Shown: positions 15,498-24,139, counted from the stretch's first letter. The stretch: 33,298 nucleotides of DNA from an uncultured beta proteobacterium (GCA_902826155.1 CADEDU010000063.1:10671-43968), one strand, 5' to 3'. Notes: a model not told the origin generated them from the sequence alone. Made by a program: numbers and translations.

Positions 15498-16769
15498 CTA
15501 CGCCGCCTTCAGGGCCTGATCGAGATCGGCACGCAGATCGTCGATGTGCTCGATGCCGATCGACAGCCGCACCATGTCAGCCGTGACGCCAGCCGACTTC
15601 AGTTCGGCGTCGTTCAGCTGTCGATGCGTGGTGGTGGCCGGATGGCATGCGAGCGACTTTGCATCGCCGATATTTACCAGCCGCACGAACAGATTGAGCG
15701 CGTCGATGAAGCGCGCGCCCGCATCGCGTCCGCCCTTGATGCCGAAGCTGAGAATGCCCGAGGCCTTGCCCTTCATATACTTCTTCGCCAGCCCGTGCTG
15801 TGAATCCGATTCCAGACCTGCATAACGCACCCACTCCACCTTCGGATGGTTCTTCAGGTGCTGCGCCACCGCGACAGCGTTGTCGCAGATGCGCTCCATC
15901 CGCAGCGGCATCGTCTCGATACCCTGCAGGATCAGGAACGAGTTGAACGGCGAGATCGGCGCACCCATATTGCGAAGGGGCACCACACGCGCCCGGGCGA
16001 TGTACGCAGCCGCGCCGAGTGCCTCGACGTAGTTCACGCCGTGGTACGACACGTCGGGCTCGTTCAGGCGGCGGAAGCGCGCCTTGTGCTCGCCCCAGGG
16101 GAATTTGCCCGAGTCGACCAGGATGCCGGCGATCGAATTGCCGTGGCCGCCCATGTACTTGGTCATGCTGTGGATGACGATGTCGGCGCCCCAGTCGAAT
16201 GGCCGCCACAGGATCGGCGTGGGAACCGTGTTATCGACGATCAGCGGAACACCGGCCGCATGCGCCACTTTTGCCAGCGCTTCGATATCGACGACGTTGC
16301 CCAGAGGATTGCCGATCGTCTCGCAGTAGACCGCCTTGGTCTTGCCGTCGATCAGCTTGGCGAACGCCGCAGGGTCTTTCGGATCGGCAAAGCGCGTCTG
16401 GATTCCCATCTGCGGAAACGTATGCGCGAACAGGTTGTACGTGCCGCCATAGAGCGTCGTGGTCGAAACGATGTTGTCGCCCGCTTCGGCGATGGTCAGG
16501 ATGGAATAGGTGATCGCCGCCTGGCCTGAAGCAAGCGCGAGCGCACCGATGCCACCTTCCAGCTCGGCCACGCGCTTCTCGAGCACGTCGCTCGTCGGAT
16601 TCATGATGCGCGTGTAGATGTTGCCCATCACCTTCAGATCAAACAGATCCGCGCCGTGCTGGGTGTTGTCGAACGCGTACGACGTGGTCTGGTAGATCGG
16701 CACCGCCACGGCCTTGGTGGTCGCCTCGGGCGAATAACCGCCGTGGACTGCGATGGTCTCCGGTCGCAT
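15498..16769 (-). CDS. metY: O-acetylhomoserine sulfhydrylase (aminocarboxypropyltransferase)
   Basis: This PLP enzyme of the Cys/Met-metabolism family makes homocysteine from O-acetylhomoserine and sulfide in methionine synthesis. Visible features are ETIAVHGGYSPEATTKAVAVP at the start, TRIMNPTSDVLEKRVAELEGG (53-73), and SGQAAITYSIL (81-91). D179 (IVDN) should contact the PLP ring nitrogen and K204 (HSMTKYMGGHG) should form the Schiff base. The length of 423 residues and the VPIYQTTSYAF segment favour the MetY type over cystathionine gamma-synthase, which is nearer 390. A good site, GAGGAG, lies 6-7 nt before the ATG. The gene is alone, 132 nt after the antiporter gene on the same strand. 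The gap contains a tandem repeat that may be a regulatory site. O-succinylhomoserine use cannot be ruled out. Confidence 0.93.
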   Translation of the reverse strand: MRPETIAVHGGYSPEATTKAVAVPIYQTTSYAFDNTQHGADLFDLKVMGNIYTRIMNPTSDVLEKRVAELEGGIGALALASGQAAITYSILTIAEAGDNIVSTTTLYGGTYNLFAHTFPQMGIQTRFADPKDPAAFAKLIDGKTKAVYCETIGNPLGNVVDIEALAKVAHAAGVPLIVDNTVPTPILWRPFDWGADIVIHSMTKYMGGHGNSIAGILVDSGKFPWGEHKARFRRLNEPDVSYHGVNYVEALGAAAYIARARVVPLRNMGAPISPFNSFLILQGIETMPLRMERICDNAVAVAQHLKNHPKVEWVRYAGLESDSQHGLAKKYMKGKASGILSFGIKGGRDAGARFIDALNLFVRLVNIGDAKSLACHPATTTHRQLNDAELKSAGVTADMVRLSIGIEHIDDLRADLDQALKAA

Positions 16770-16845
16770 CGTTGGGCTCCTCGTCTTTGGGGTGGGAGGC
16801 GCAGAGTACCGAAAACTCGTGTCACCCGCGAGCCCCGGGGTGAAA

Positions 16846-16873
16846 GGTGCGATATCCCCGCAGGTGCGATATC
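16846..16873. repeat. Tandem 11-bp direct repeat upstream of metY
   Basis: GGTGCGATATC occurs at 16846-16856 and again at 16863-16873, a 17-bp period. The second copy extends into the palindrome GCGATATCGC. Next to it, TCACCC at 16822-16827 can pair with GGGTGA at 16838-16843. The site sits about 80-105 nt before the metY start codon and just past the antiporter stop, so it is a candidate operator or leader element for metY. Confidence 0.5.
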
Positions 16874-16901
16874 GCGGAGCCCTGAACTCGAGCGCGTTGC
16901 G

Positions 16902-18743
16902 TTACGCGCTCTCGCCCTTCCCTTCGTCGATACGGCGCGCATGCATGTAGGCCTCTTCGTGCCAGCCCTCGTCGCTCGTTGCGTCGCCGCGCAACGTCTC
17001 GCTCGCCATGACCACGCTCAAGTCTTCGCGCCCCTGTTGCATTACGGCGATCAATTTCTTGATGTCGCCACGATGCGCCGCTGCCCGGGCGAGCAGCGCT
17101 TCGTCGTGCCTGCGGAACTGCTCCGCCGCGCGGCGGGCCGCGTACGCGCCGAAGCCAAGCTGCTTCAAGGCCAGCTCACCCGCCTCGAGCGACGATCGGA
17201 ACGTCTCGCGCACGAACGCCACGCCCTGTCCGTGAAACTCGAACGCATCGCTGCGACTGCGCGCCCGCGCGATGACCGCGAGCGTCGGGAAGTGCTCCTT
17301 CGCCAAGGTCACGATTCGCCGCGCGGCATCCGGATCATCGACAGCCACGATCAGCAACTTCGCTCGTGCCGCACCAGCGGCTTCGAGCAGATCGATGCGC
17401 GTAGCGTCGCCGTAGTACGCGCGATAGTCGAACCGTCGCACCAGCTCGATCTGATTCGGGTCGTGATCGACCACCGTGGTGCTGATGCCCAGCCCGTGCA
17501 GAAGCCGCGTCACGACCTGTCCGAAACGACCGAAGCCGGCGATGATCACCGGATGGTGCTCGTCGATGGTGTCGGCGGTACGCGGCTGCTCGCCCCCCAG
17601 TCGCGGCGCGATCCAGCGCTCGAATCCGAACACCAGCAAAGGCGTCGTCAGCATGGAAGCGGCGGTCGCTGCGTTGAGCACGTCGATCGATTCACGCGGC
17701 AGCACGTTCTGCGCGGCCGCCGCGCCGAACAGCACGAACGCAAACTCGCCGACCTGCGACAGGTACAGGGCGAACACACCGGCATCGGCACCGCGCACCC
17801 GGGATGCCCGCGCTACCCCAAGCAGCACGACGATCTTGAGCGCCACGACAGCCAGCGCAAGGCCGATGACCAGCAGCGGCGCGCGCAGAAACAAACCGAG
17901 GTCGACCGACATGCCCACGGCAATGAAGAACAAACCCAGCAGCAAGCCCTTGAACGGCTCGATATCGAGTTCCAGCTCGTGGCGATATTCGGAGTCGGCC
18001 AGCAGCACGCCCGCGAGAAACGTGCCCAGGGCCATCGACAAACCCACTGCTTGCATGGCGAGCGCAATGCCGATCACCAGAAGCAGCGCGAACGCGATGA
18101 AGATCTCGCGCATGCCGGTGCCGGCGATGTAACGCAACACCGGGCGCAACAGGTAGCGACCACCCACGATGACCAGCGCGATGATGCCGAGTGCCTTGAG
18201 GATCGCCAGGCCGTCCATCGAGCCGCCGCCGCCCGGCTGCAGCAACGCCAGCACCAGCATCAGCGGGATCACTGCGAGGTCCTGAAACAGCAGCACCGCG
18301 AACGACAACCGGCCTCCGTCGGTGTTGAGCAGACCGCGCTCACCGAGGCTCGCCAGCGCGATCGCGGTCGATGACATGGCGAAGCCCATCCCCGCCACGA
18401 GTGCAGTCGTGAGCGGCACGCCGATCGACACGCCCACCGCCACAACTGCCACGACGGTTCCAACGACCTGCAACGACCCCGCGCCGAAAATCGGCCCGCG
18501 CATGGCGAGCAGCTTGCCTGGATTGAGCTCCAGCCCGACCAGAAATAACAATAGGACCACACCGAACTCGGCGAAGTGAAGCACGGTCTCGACTTCGCCG
18601 ATCAGCCGCAAGCCCCACGGACCGATGACGATTCCGGCCACAAGAAACCCCAGTACCGCGCCCAGGCCGAGCCGCTTGGCAATCGGCACCGCAATGACGG
18701 CCGCCGCGAGATAGATCAACGCTTGTTCCAGGAACCCTTGCAT
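16902..18743 (-). CDS. CPA2-family K+/H+ antiporter with TrkA-N domain (KefB/KefC-like)
   Basis: This inner-membrane cation:proton antiporter has about 12 hydrophobic segments in residues 1-385, with SSTAIALASLGERG (124-137) and FQDLAVIPLMLVLALL (153-168) as family signatures. It then has a cytoplasmic Rossmann (TrkA-N) domain starting at VIIAGFGRFGQVVTRLL near residue 397. Kef systems release K+ and take up H+ during electrophile stress, gated by glutathione adducts and NAD(H) bound to that domain. The length of 613 residues matches KefB and KefC. The KefG/KefF-like flavoprotein gene ends 9 nt upstream, the usual pairing in gated Kef systems. The ATG at 18743 is the natural start because the first membrane helix follows at once. 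Glutathione gating is assumed from the family and partner, not visible directly. Confidence 0.93.
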   Translation of the reverse strand: MQGFLEQALIYLAAAVIAVPIAKRLGLGAVLGFLVAGIVIGPWGLRLIGEVETVLHFAEFGVVLLLFLVGLELNPGKLLAMRGPIFGAGSLQVVGTVVAVVAVGVSIGVPLTTALVAGMGFAMSSTAIALASLGERGLLNTDGGRLSFAVLLFQDLAVIPLMLVLALLQPGGGGSMDGLAILKALGIIALVIVGGRYLLRPVLRYIAGTGMREIFIAFALLLVIGIALAMQAVGLSMALGTFLAGVLLADSEYRHELELDIEPFKGLLLGLFFIAVGMSVDLGLFLRAPLLVIGLALAVVALKIVVLLGVARASRVRGADAGVFALYLSQVGEFAFVLFGAAAAQNVLPRESIDVLNAATAASMLTTPLLVFGFERWIAPRLGGEQPRTADTIDEHHPVIIAGFGRFGQVVTRLLHGLGISTTVVDHDPNQIELVRRFDYRAYYGDATRIDLLEAAGAARAKLLIVAVDDPDAARRIVTLAKEHFPTLAVIARARSRSDAFEFHGQGVAFVRETFRSSLEAGELALKQLGFGAYAARRAAEQFRRHDEALLARAAAHRGDIKKLIAVMQQGREDLSVVMASETLRGDATSDEGWHEEAYMHARRIDEGKGESA

Positions 18744-18752
18744 CGGTCAGCC

Positions 18753-19322
18753 TCAGCGAGAGCGCGAATCGAACGGCGCAGGCAGCTCGCCTGACACGAT
18801 CTGCGCCAGCATGTCGGCGTACTCGCGTGCACGCACGGCGATGACGGCATCGTCGAGCCTGCGCGCGGCGAACGTGACGAACGGACGCAGGTAACGCATG
18901 CCGCACAGACGCGCCGTCAATTCGAACGGACGCAACAACTCCTCGACGGTGTAGCGATTGACGCCATCGGGTCCGTACACGTCGCTGGCGCCCCCTGCGC
19001 TTACCGCGCACATCATCGCCTTGCCGCGCAGCTTGTCGCCGCGTTGCCCGTAAGCCCAACCTTCCTCCAGCACCGCATCGAGCCACTCCTTGATCATCGC
19101 CGGTGCGCTGTACCACTGCAGCGGAAACTGCAGCAGCACCACCTCATGTTCGAGCAGCAGCGCCTGCTCGCGGGCAACGTCGACGACGAATTCCGGATAG
19201 CTCTCGTACAGGTCGTGCAACGTCACGCCGGGCAGGGTCTGGATCGCCTCGCGCAGTGCGGCATTGACTTGCGAGCGGGCGTGCAGCGGATGTGCGTAGA
19301 GGACCAGGACTCGTTGATTCAC
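18753..19322 (-). CDS. NAD(P)H oxidoreductase, KefG/KefF-like ancillary flavoprotein
   Basis: This is a flavodoxin-2 fold quinone reductase-type protein. RVLVLYAHPLHARSQVN at the start is the FMN phosphate-binding loop region, EVVLLQFPLQWYSAPAMIKEW (about 60-80) is the central signature, and GKAMMCAVSAGG follows. Such proteins bind Kef antiporters on the cytoplasmic side and are needed for full activity; they also reduce quinones. The start is taken as GTG 19322 because GGAG lies about 9 nt before it and the flavodoxin fold starts two residues later. An ATG at 19382 would overlap the previous gene by 35 nt. The product is then 189 residues, close to KefG (184). It lies 25 nt after the histidine phosphatase and 9 nt before the antiporter, so all three are likely one operon. 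Confidence 0.9.
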   Translation of the reverse strand: MNQRVLVLYAHPLHARSQVNAALREAIQTLPGVTLHDLYESYPEFVVDVAREQALLLEHEVVLLQFPLQWYSAPAMIKEWLDAVLEEGWAYGQRGDKLRGKAMMCAVSAGGASDVYGPDGVNRYTVEELLRPFELTARLCGMRYLRPFVTFAARRLDDAVIAVRAREYADMLAQIVSGELPAPFDSRSR

Positions 19323-19347
19323 GCTTTGCACTCCACGCGTCGGCGCT

Positions 19348-20019
19348 TCACGTGTAGGTGATCGATTCGCGCCGATCGGCACGGTCCAGATGGGGAACGT
19401 TGTTGAAGCTCACGCAATGCATCGCGCGCGCATTGAATCGCAGCTCGGAGAGCCCGGCGTTGCGCAGCTGCAGATTGACGTTGATGATCGCGCGCGGCGC
19501 CAGGCCGAGCACCGCGCCGAGCATCGCCGCGATCGGTCCGCCCGAGCTCACGATCAGCACGCGCTCGGCCGTGCTCGCCTGCGCCGCCGCCAGGGCCAGC
19601 CGTGCATCGTCGACGAAGGTCGCGAAGCTGCGATGCGCATCGAGCGGCAACGTGCCGTCCGACCATGCGCCCAGCGCCTCGCGCAACCACTGGAAGTGCG
19701 TGCGACGGTCGCGATCGGGCGGATGAGCAGGTAGCCCCTCGCGTGCGGTCCAGGCGGCAAGCAGCTTTTCCGCGTCGTACTCGTCGAGCCCAGGCCGTTC
19801 GCTCGCATCGGGTGCACGTCCCAGGCCGGCGGCGATTCCGGCGAGCGTTTCACGATGCCGGCGCAGCGTACCGGTGATCACGTGATCGAACGCCACCCCG
19901 CGTTCACCGAAATACTCACCGAGCCAACGTGCCTGCTGGTGCCCAAGCGGTGTCAAGCGATCGTAGTCGTCGGTACCGAATGCCGCTTGCGCGTGGCGCA
20001 CGATGAAAAGCTCTGCCAT
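19348..20019 (-). CDS. Histidine phosphatase superfamily protein lacking the second catalytic His
   Basis: The N-terminus FIVRHAQAAFG carries the superfamily RHG-type motif (here RHA), with H9 as the phospho-acceptor, and YDRLTPLGHQQARWLG follows as in cofactor-independent phosphatases. R53 or R54 in TGTLRRHRET is the usual phosphate-pocket arginine. The second motif, normally SHGG, reads VSSGGPIAAM, so the second catalytic His is a serine. I recall a subfamily with this replacement, so the protein may still be an enzyme on an unknown substrate. It is 223 residues and cytoplasmic. The ATG at 20019 starts exactly at the family N-terminus. It heads the likely operon with the KefG-like and Kef-like genes, a link that could be incidental. 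It starts 20 nt after the preceding Bug receptor gene, so read-through from there is also possible. Confidence 0.88.
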   Translation of the reverse strand: MAELFIVRHAQAAFGTDDYDRLTPLGHQQARWLGEYFGERGVAFDHVITGTLRRHRETLAGIAAGLGRAPDASERPGLDEYDAEKLLAAWTAREGLPAHPPDRDRRTHFQWLREALGAWSDGTLPLDAHRSFATFVDDARLALAAAQASTAERVLIVSSGGPIAAMLGAVLGLAPRAIINVNLQLRNAGLSELRFNARAMHCVSFNNVPHLDRADRRESITYT

Positions 20020-20039
20020 ATACGACTAGCCTCGCCCGC

Positions 20040-21008
20040 TCATTCGAGCTTGATGCCGATCTGACTGACCAGCTGCTTCCAGTTCGCGCCGTCCTCCGCG
20101 ATGAGCTTCGCATACTGGGCCGGCGTGGTCGGATGCGGCTCCAGCCCCATCTTCCCCAGCACTTCTTCGAGTTCAGGCGTGCCGAGGATCCGCACAACTT
20201 CCGCGTTCAGACGCGCGACGATCTCAGGTGGTGTGCCGGCAGGAGCCAGCAGGCCGAAGTACGACGCGAACAGATAGCCGGGCAGGCCCGCTTCGGCGCT
20301 GGTCGGAATCTCGGGCATGCGCTTCAGACGCGTCTTGTGTCCCACTGCGAGCGCCTTCAGCTTGCCGCTGCGTACGTGCTCGGTGTAAGCGACGATCGTG
20401 TCGATCATCACGTCGAGGCGGCCGCCGAACATGTCGGCCTGGATCTGCGTCGTTCCCTTGTACGGCACGTGAAACAGCTGCACGCCCGCCGCGACGTTGA
20501 ACGCCTCACCCGAGACATGCAGGAAGTGGCCGATGCCCGCCGACCCGAAGGTGAGTTTGCCCGGCCGTGCCTTGGCGTAGTCGATGAATTCGCGCAACGT
20601 GTTCACCGGTACCGTGCCCGCCACCATGATCACCACCGGCGCACCGGCCAGCGCGCTGATCGGCGTGAACGAGCGAAGCGGGTCGTAAGGCAGCTTCGGA
20701 TTGAGCGCGGGCTGACTGGCCAGCGAACCTGTGGTGCCGAAGAAGATCGTGTAGCCGTCTGCCGGTGATTTCGCCGCGGCTTCGGCGCCAATCACGCTCC
20801 CGGCACCGGGCTTGTTCTCCACGTAGAACTGCTGGCGGAATACGTCCGACAGCTTCTGCGCCATCAGCCGGCCCAGTACGTCGGTATTGCCGCCCGCCGG
20901 AAACGGAATGAGGATACGCACCGGCTTGACCGGGTAACTCTGCGCCCAACCCACCGCTGCAGCCGACCACGCCAGCACCGCGCCAATCGCAACGAGCAGC
21001 ATTCTCAT
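20040..21008 (-). CDS. Bug/TctC-family periplasmic substrate-binding receptor (second of three)
   Basis: This is a secreted receptor of the tripartite tricarboxylate uptake type. A signal peptide (cleavage near VGWAQS) leads to SYPVKPVRILIPFPAGGNTD, the canonical mature start with the PFPAGG ligand loop. Other family marks are FYVENKPGAGSVIGAEAAAK, SPADGYTIFFGT, LFHVPYKGTT and GLLAPAGTPPEIVARLNAEV. It is 322 residues, the family norm. AGAGGA about 8 nt before the ATG supports the start. It lies 67 nt downstream of another Bug gene on the same strand, and the histidine phosphatase starts 20 nt after its stop. No TctA or TctB membrane genes are nearby, which is common for Bugs in Burkholderiales. 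The ligand is unknown. Confidence 0.94.
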   Translation of the reverse strand: MRMLLVAIGAVLAWSAAAVGWAQSYPVKPVRILIPFPAGGNTDVLGRLMAQKLSDVFRQQFYVENKPGAGSVIGAEAAAKSPADGYTIFFGTTGSLASQPALNPKLPYDPLRSFTPISALAGAPVVIMVAGTVPVNTLREFIDYAKARPGKLTFGSAGIGHFLHVSGEAFNVAAGVQLFHVPYKGTTQIQADMFGGRLDVMIDTIVAYTEHVRSGKLKALAVGHKTRLKRMPEIPTSAEAGLPGYLFASYFGLLAPAGTPPEIVARLNAEVVRILGTPELEEVLGKMGLEPHPTTPAQYAKLIAEDGANWKQLVSQIGIKLE

Positions 21009-21075
21009 GGAGTCATCCTCTGATTACGCGGACGTTTCGCCGCAGCGCGTGACATCCCGCGAAGGCGGCAATCTT

Positions 21076-22071
21076 TCAGTCGGCCTTGATACCGGCCCTT
21101 TTGACCACCGGTTCCCAACGCGCCAGTTCCGCGCGCAACTGAGCGCTGAACGCCTCCGGCGTGCTGCCCACCGGGGTGACGCCGAGCGCGCTGTATCGCT
21201 CACGCACCTCGGGCAAAGCCAGAACGGCCAGGATCTCGCCGCGCAACCGGTCGACGATTGGCCGCGGAGTCTTGGCGGGCGCGAGCAGGCCGATCCACGA
21301 ATCGACGACGAAGCCGGGCAGTCCGGCTTCGATGAACGTCGGCACGTCGGGCAACGCCGGCGTACGCGCGGCGCTCGACACGCCCAGCGCTTTGAGCTTG
21401 CCGCTCTTGACGAACTGCTGAGCCGTGGCCACGGCGGTATACACGAGCGGAATCTGTCCGCCGACCACGTCACCGATGGCCTGCCCGCCGCCCTTGTAGG
21501 GGATGTGGATCAGATCCAGTCCGGTCATCTGCCTGAGCATCTCACCGGCCACGTGGTTCGGGCTGCCGGTCCCCGATGTGCCGTAGGCGAGATTGCCGAT
21601 GCTGCCCTTCTGAGCGATCAGCTCGCCGAGCGTGTTGACCTTGACCGATGGATGAGCCACGAGAATGAGCGTCGCATCGCCAAGCTTGGTGATCGGTTGA
21701 AAGTCGCGCAACGTATCGAATGGCACCTTCTGCGTGATGTGCGGGCTGATCACCAGCGTGCCGTCGAAAGCCGCGAGCAGCGTGTAGCCGTCGGGCGCGC
21801 TCTTGGCGACCAGTTCGGTACCGATGAAACCCGTGGCACCCGCGCGGTTCTCGACCAGGATCTGCTGCCCGAGCCGCTGCGCCACGCGATCGGCCACCGC
21901 ACGCACGCCGGTGTCGAGCATCCCGCCCGCGGCGAACGGCACGATGATCCGGATCGACTTGCTCGGGTACTCTTGCCCATGGGTCAACGCCGAGTTGCAC
22001 ACCAGCGCTGCACCCAACGCCATCGAACACATCGCACGCATCAAACGCATCGACCGCCAAAATGTCTCCAT
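21076..22071 (-). CDS. Bug/TctC-family periplasmic substrate-binding receptor (third of three)
   Basis: The protein has a signal peptide ending near LTHGQE, then YPSKSIRIIVPFAAGGMLDT, where PFAAGG is the Bug ligand loop. It continues with ILVENRAGATGFIGTELVAK, APDGYTLLAAFDG, HIPYKGGGQAI and GLLAPAKTPRPIVDRLRGEI. The ATG at 22071 is chosen because GGAGA lies 7 nt before it and a normal export signal follows; the frame remains open upstream without similarity to anything. The product is 331 residues. Its divergent neighbour is the HAD phosphatase gene, 166 nt away, and the two probably share a promoter region. Sequence divergence from the neighbouring Bug suggests an old paralogue, not a recent duplication. 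The ligand is unknown. Confidence 0.94.
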   Translation of the reverse strand: METFWRSMRLMRAMCSMALGAALVCNSALTHGQEYPSKSIRIIVPFAAGGMLDTGVRAVADRVAQRLGQQILVENRAGATGFIGTELVAKSAPDGYTLLAAFDGTLVISPHITQKVPFDTLRDFQPITKLGDATLILVAHPSVKVNTLGELIAQKGSIGNLAYGTSGTGSPNHVAGEMLRQMTGLDLIHIPYKGGGQAIGDVVGGQIPLVYTAVATAQQFVKSGKLKALGVSSAARTPALPDVPTFIEAGLPGFVVDSWIGLLAPAKTPRPIVDRLRGEILAVLALPEVRERYSALGVTPVGSTPEAFSAQLRAELARWEPVVKRAGIKAD

Positions 22072-22237
22072 CCCTACTCTCCGTTTGCCGGCGCGTTTGC
22101 CACCGCGCCGCGCGTGATCGCTCCAGCACTCGCCACGAACTGAGCCGGCCGTCGACGCGAACCGATGCGGGAGCATACACACAGTACCCGGCATACATAC
22201 GGGTCGAGCCACTGCAGCGCACGCGGGGAGATCCGCG

Positions 22238-22846
22238 TTGAACATCGTCTTCGATCTGGGCGGCGTCGTAGTGAAGTGGGAGCCGCACGCGCTGATCGCG
22301 CGGCATTTCGCGCCTGCAATCCGCCAGCACGTGTTCGAGCAGGTTGTCGCCCACGATGATTGGCTCGAACTGGATCGCGGCACGCTCGCCTTGCCACTGG
22401 CGATCGCTCGCGCCGCGGATCGCACCGGCTTGCCCGACACATCGCTTGCCGAGTTCTTCCGGCAAGTGCCGCTTTCACTCGAACTGATGCCCGGTACGCA
22501 CGAACTGCTGCCGCGCGTAAAGCAATCCGGCCATGGCCTGTACTGCCTCTCGAACATGGCCCAGCACTCGCTCGAATTCCTGGAGCGCGCCTACGATTTC
22601 TGGCCGCGCTTCGATGGCCGCGTGTTCTCGTGCGTGGTCAATCTGATCAAGCCCGAGCCCGCGATCTACGACCACCTGCTGCGCGAGCACGGCCTGCAAG
22701 CCACCGAGACCGTGTTCATCGACGACCTGCAGGTCAATCTCGATGCGGCAGCCGCGTTCGGCATGAAGACGATCCGGTTCGAATCGGCTGCGCAGTGTGA
22801 ACGCGCGCTCGCCGCGCTGGGGTGCGCCCTGGGCTCCCTTGACTGA
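22238..22846 (+). CDS. HAD-IA family phosphatase, YihX-like
   Basis: This is a haloacid-dehalogenase-superfamily hydrolase, probably a small-molecule phosphatase. Motif I is FDLGGVVVKW with the nucleophile D6; motif II is LYCLSNMAQ around residues 101-109; the motif III lysine is in LIKPEPAIYDHLL (about 136-148); motif IV is VFIDDLQVN near 160. The second acid of motif I is a glycine (DLGG), as in YihX-like enzymes. The start is TTG 22238, because GGGGAG lies 7 nt before it and the nucleophile strand begins immediately; there is no usable ATG. The length is 202 residues, within the family range. The stop abuts the convergent dehydrogenase gene with no gap, so no terminator separates them. The substrate is unknown. 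Confidence 0.92.
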   Translation: MNIVFDLGGVVVKWEPHALIARHFAPAIRQHVFEQVVAHDDWLELDRGTLALPLAIARAADRTGLPDTSLAEFFRQVPLSLELMPGTHELLPRVKQSGHGLYCLSNMAQHSLEFLERAYDFWPRFDGRVFSCVVNLIKPEPAIYDHLLREHGLQATETVFIDDLQVNLDAAAAFGMKTIRFESAAQCERALAALGCALGSLD

Positions 22847-23824
22847 CTAGTACCGCATCCCGTTCACGACCCATTGCGGCGCCTCGCCGCGCTCGACCAC
22901 TCGCCGCAGGTTCTCGTGCGCCCAGGCATACGAACGCTGGATCGACTGTGCCGTCACCCCGGCGGTGTGCGGGGTCATAACGATGTTCTTCGCGCCCAGC
23001 AGGACGTTATCGGGGCGGATCGGCTCGGGCGAGTACACATCGAGCCCGGCCCCGGCCAGCCGGCCGTTGTCGAGCGCATCGCGCAACGCCGCCTCATCGA
23101 TGATGCCGCCACGCGCGCAGCAGATCAGCACCGCAGCGGGCTTCATCAGACCGAGCGATCGGGCGTCGATCATCGTGCGCGAACTCGGATTCAGGTCGGT
23201 GTTGATGCTGATGATGTCGGCGGTACGGAACAGTTCGTCCTTGTCGAGGTGGGTCGCTTCCACCCGGGCTACCGCGACCGGGTCGATGCGGCGCACATCG
23301 TTGTAGACGATGCGCATGCCGAACGCCCGCGCGCGCTTGGCCAGTTCCATGCCGGTGTTGCCCAGCCCGACGATACCGAGCGTCTTGCCGTCGAGCTCGA
23401 ACTGCGGAATGTCGGGCCGCAACTCACGCGGCCAGCGCGCCGCACGCGTGTGCGCCTGCATCTCGTTGAGCTGCTTGGCCACCGCGAGCATCAGCAGCAT
23501 CCCGTGCTCGGCCACCGACACCTTGTTCACGCCTTCGACGTTGCAGCAGGGGATCTTCTTCCCCTTGGTCAGTTCCAGCACGCTGGCGAGCACGTCGAAG
23601 CCCGCGCCGAAGCGCTGCACGATCTTCAGCTGCGGCGCCGCCGCGATCACCGCCGGGGTGATCGGCTCGGACCACACCATGATCGCGTCGACGTCGGCGA
23701 GCTTGTTCAGGTCGGCCGGGTCGTAGCTGCCATCGGCGCGCGCGCTGACTTTGAACCACTGCACATCGGCCGGCGCGAGTTTGGCGATGTCGGCTTCCTG
23801 CTTCATGAAATAGGCGATCTTCAA
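22847..23824 (-). CDS. D-isomer-specific 2-hydroxyacid dehydrogenase
   Basis: This is an NAD-dependent dehydrogenase of the D-2-hydroxyacid family, related to phosphoglycerate dehydrogenase and glyoxylate reductase. The NAD-binding motif GLGNTG is at 153-158, with D176 at the end of the next strand favouring NAD over NADP. The catalytic triad is R238 (CCARGGIIDE), E267 (DVYSPEPI) and H286 (TPHTAG). The start is taken as TTG 23824, giving MKIAYF and 325 residues, the usual length. The frame stays open for 58 more codons upstream, but these look non-coding. A weak GAGAG site precedes the TTG. The gene diverges from the TerC-UspA gene, with a 509-nt gap holding that gene's riboswitch. The substrate is not determinable; serine synthesis is possible but the protein lacks the extra domain of long SerA forms. 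Confidence 0.92.
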   Translation of the reverse strand: MKIAYFMKQEADIAKLAPADVQWFKVSARADGSYDPADLNKLADVDAIMVWSEPITPAVIAAAPQLKIVQRFGAGFDVLASVLELTKGKKIPCCNVEGVNKVSVAEHGMLLMLAVAKQLNEMQAHTRAARWPRELRPDIPQFELDGKTLGIVGLGNTGMELAKRARAFGMRIVYNDVRRIDPVAVARVEATHLDKDELFRTADIISINTDLNPSSRTMIDARSLGLMKPAAVLICCARGGIIDEAALRDALDNGRLAGAGLDVYSPEPIRPDNVLLGAKNIVMTPHTAGVTAQSIQRSYAWAHENLRRVVERGEAPQWVVNGMRY

Positions 23825-24080
23825 CGGCGTTCTCTCGGTGGACTGGATCGATGGGGATGCCGGGGTTTGCGGCGCTCGGGTACGTCGGACGACCAGGATG
23901 GAGTGGAAATCCTGCACACCCGCGGACGCAATTATGCAGAACCCGGCGATTACGGATCGTAATGATCGCGGACAGCGTTTCCTGCAGCGTTCGCGCACGC
24001 ATCAGGATTCGCGATCGATGATCGATCAACGAAGGCCTGATCCATCGCGTCAGACGACGCTCATCGTGAATCGTCATTTC

Positions 24081-24095
24081 CCCGGCAACGCCGGG
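24081..24095 (+). other. Short hairpin in the riboswitch leader
   Basis: CCCGGC and GCCGGG form a perfect 6-bp stem around loop AAC. It precedes the aptamer by about 40 nt. Neither strand shows a U-tract after it. It may be part of the 5' leader or lie just upstream of the transcription start, which I could not place. Confidence 0.35.
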
Positions 24096-24106
24096 AACAT
24101 CACACT

Positions 24107-24139
24107 GTGAGGGTCCGGAGTGCATCTCCGGACTCCCAC
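24107..24139 (+). other. Long hairpin overlapping the 5' side of the riboswitch
   Basis: The 14-nt arms 24107-24120 and 24126-24139 pair around loop TGCAT. The inner 8 bp, GTCCGGAG/CTCCGGAC, are perfect; the outer part has one G-U pair and one A-C mismatch. The 3' arm ends inside the CCACT segment that should form helix P1 of the aptamer, so the two structures exclude each other. A 7-nt direct repeat, CACTGTG, flanks it (24103-24109 and 24137-24143). Confidence 0.55.

Noticed and set aside
16770..16901. SAM or SAH riboswitch before metY
   Set aside because: The region lacks the conserved cores of the SAM-I, SAM-II and SAH classes as I know them. A repeat and a hairpin alone are not sufficient.
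16656..18374. A 572-codon plus-strand frame opposite metY and the Kef antiporter
   Set aside because: It is rich in His, Arg and Gln as expected from an antisense shadow, and both opposite genes are unmistakable.
20040..22071. Recent tandem duplication of Bug receptor genes
   Set aside because: The two proteins share only family-level motifs, so they are old paralogues.
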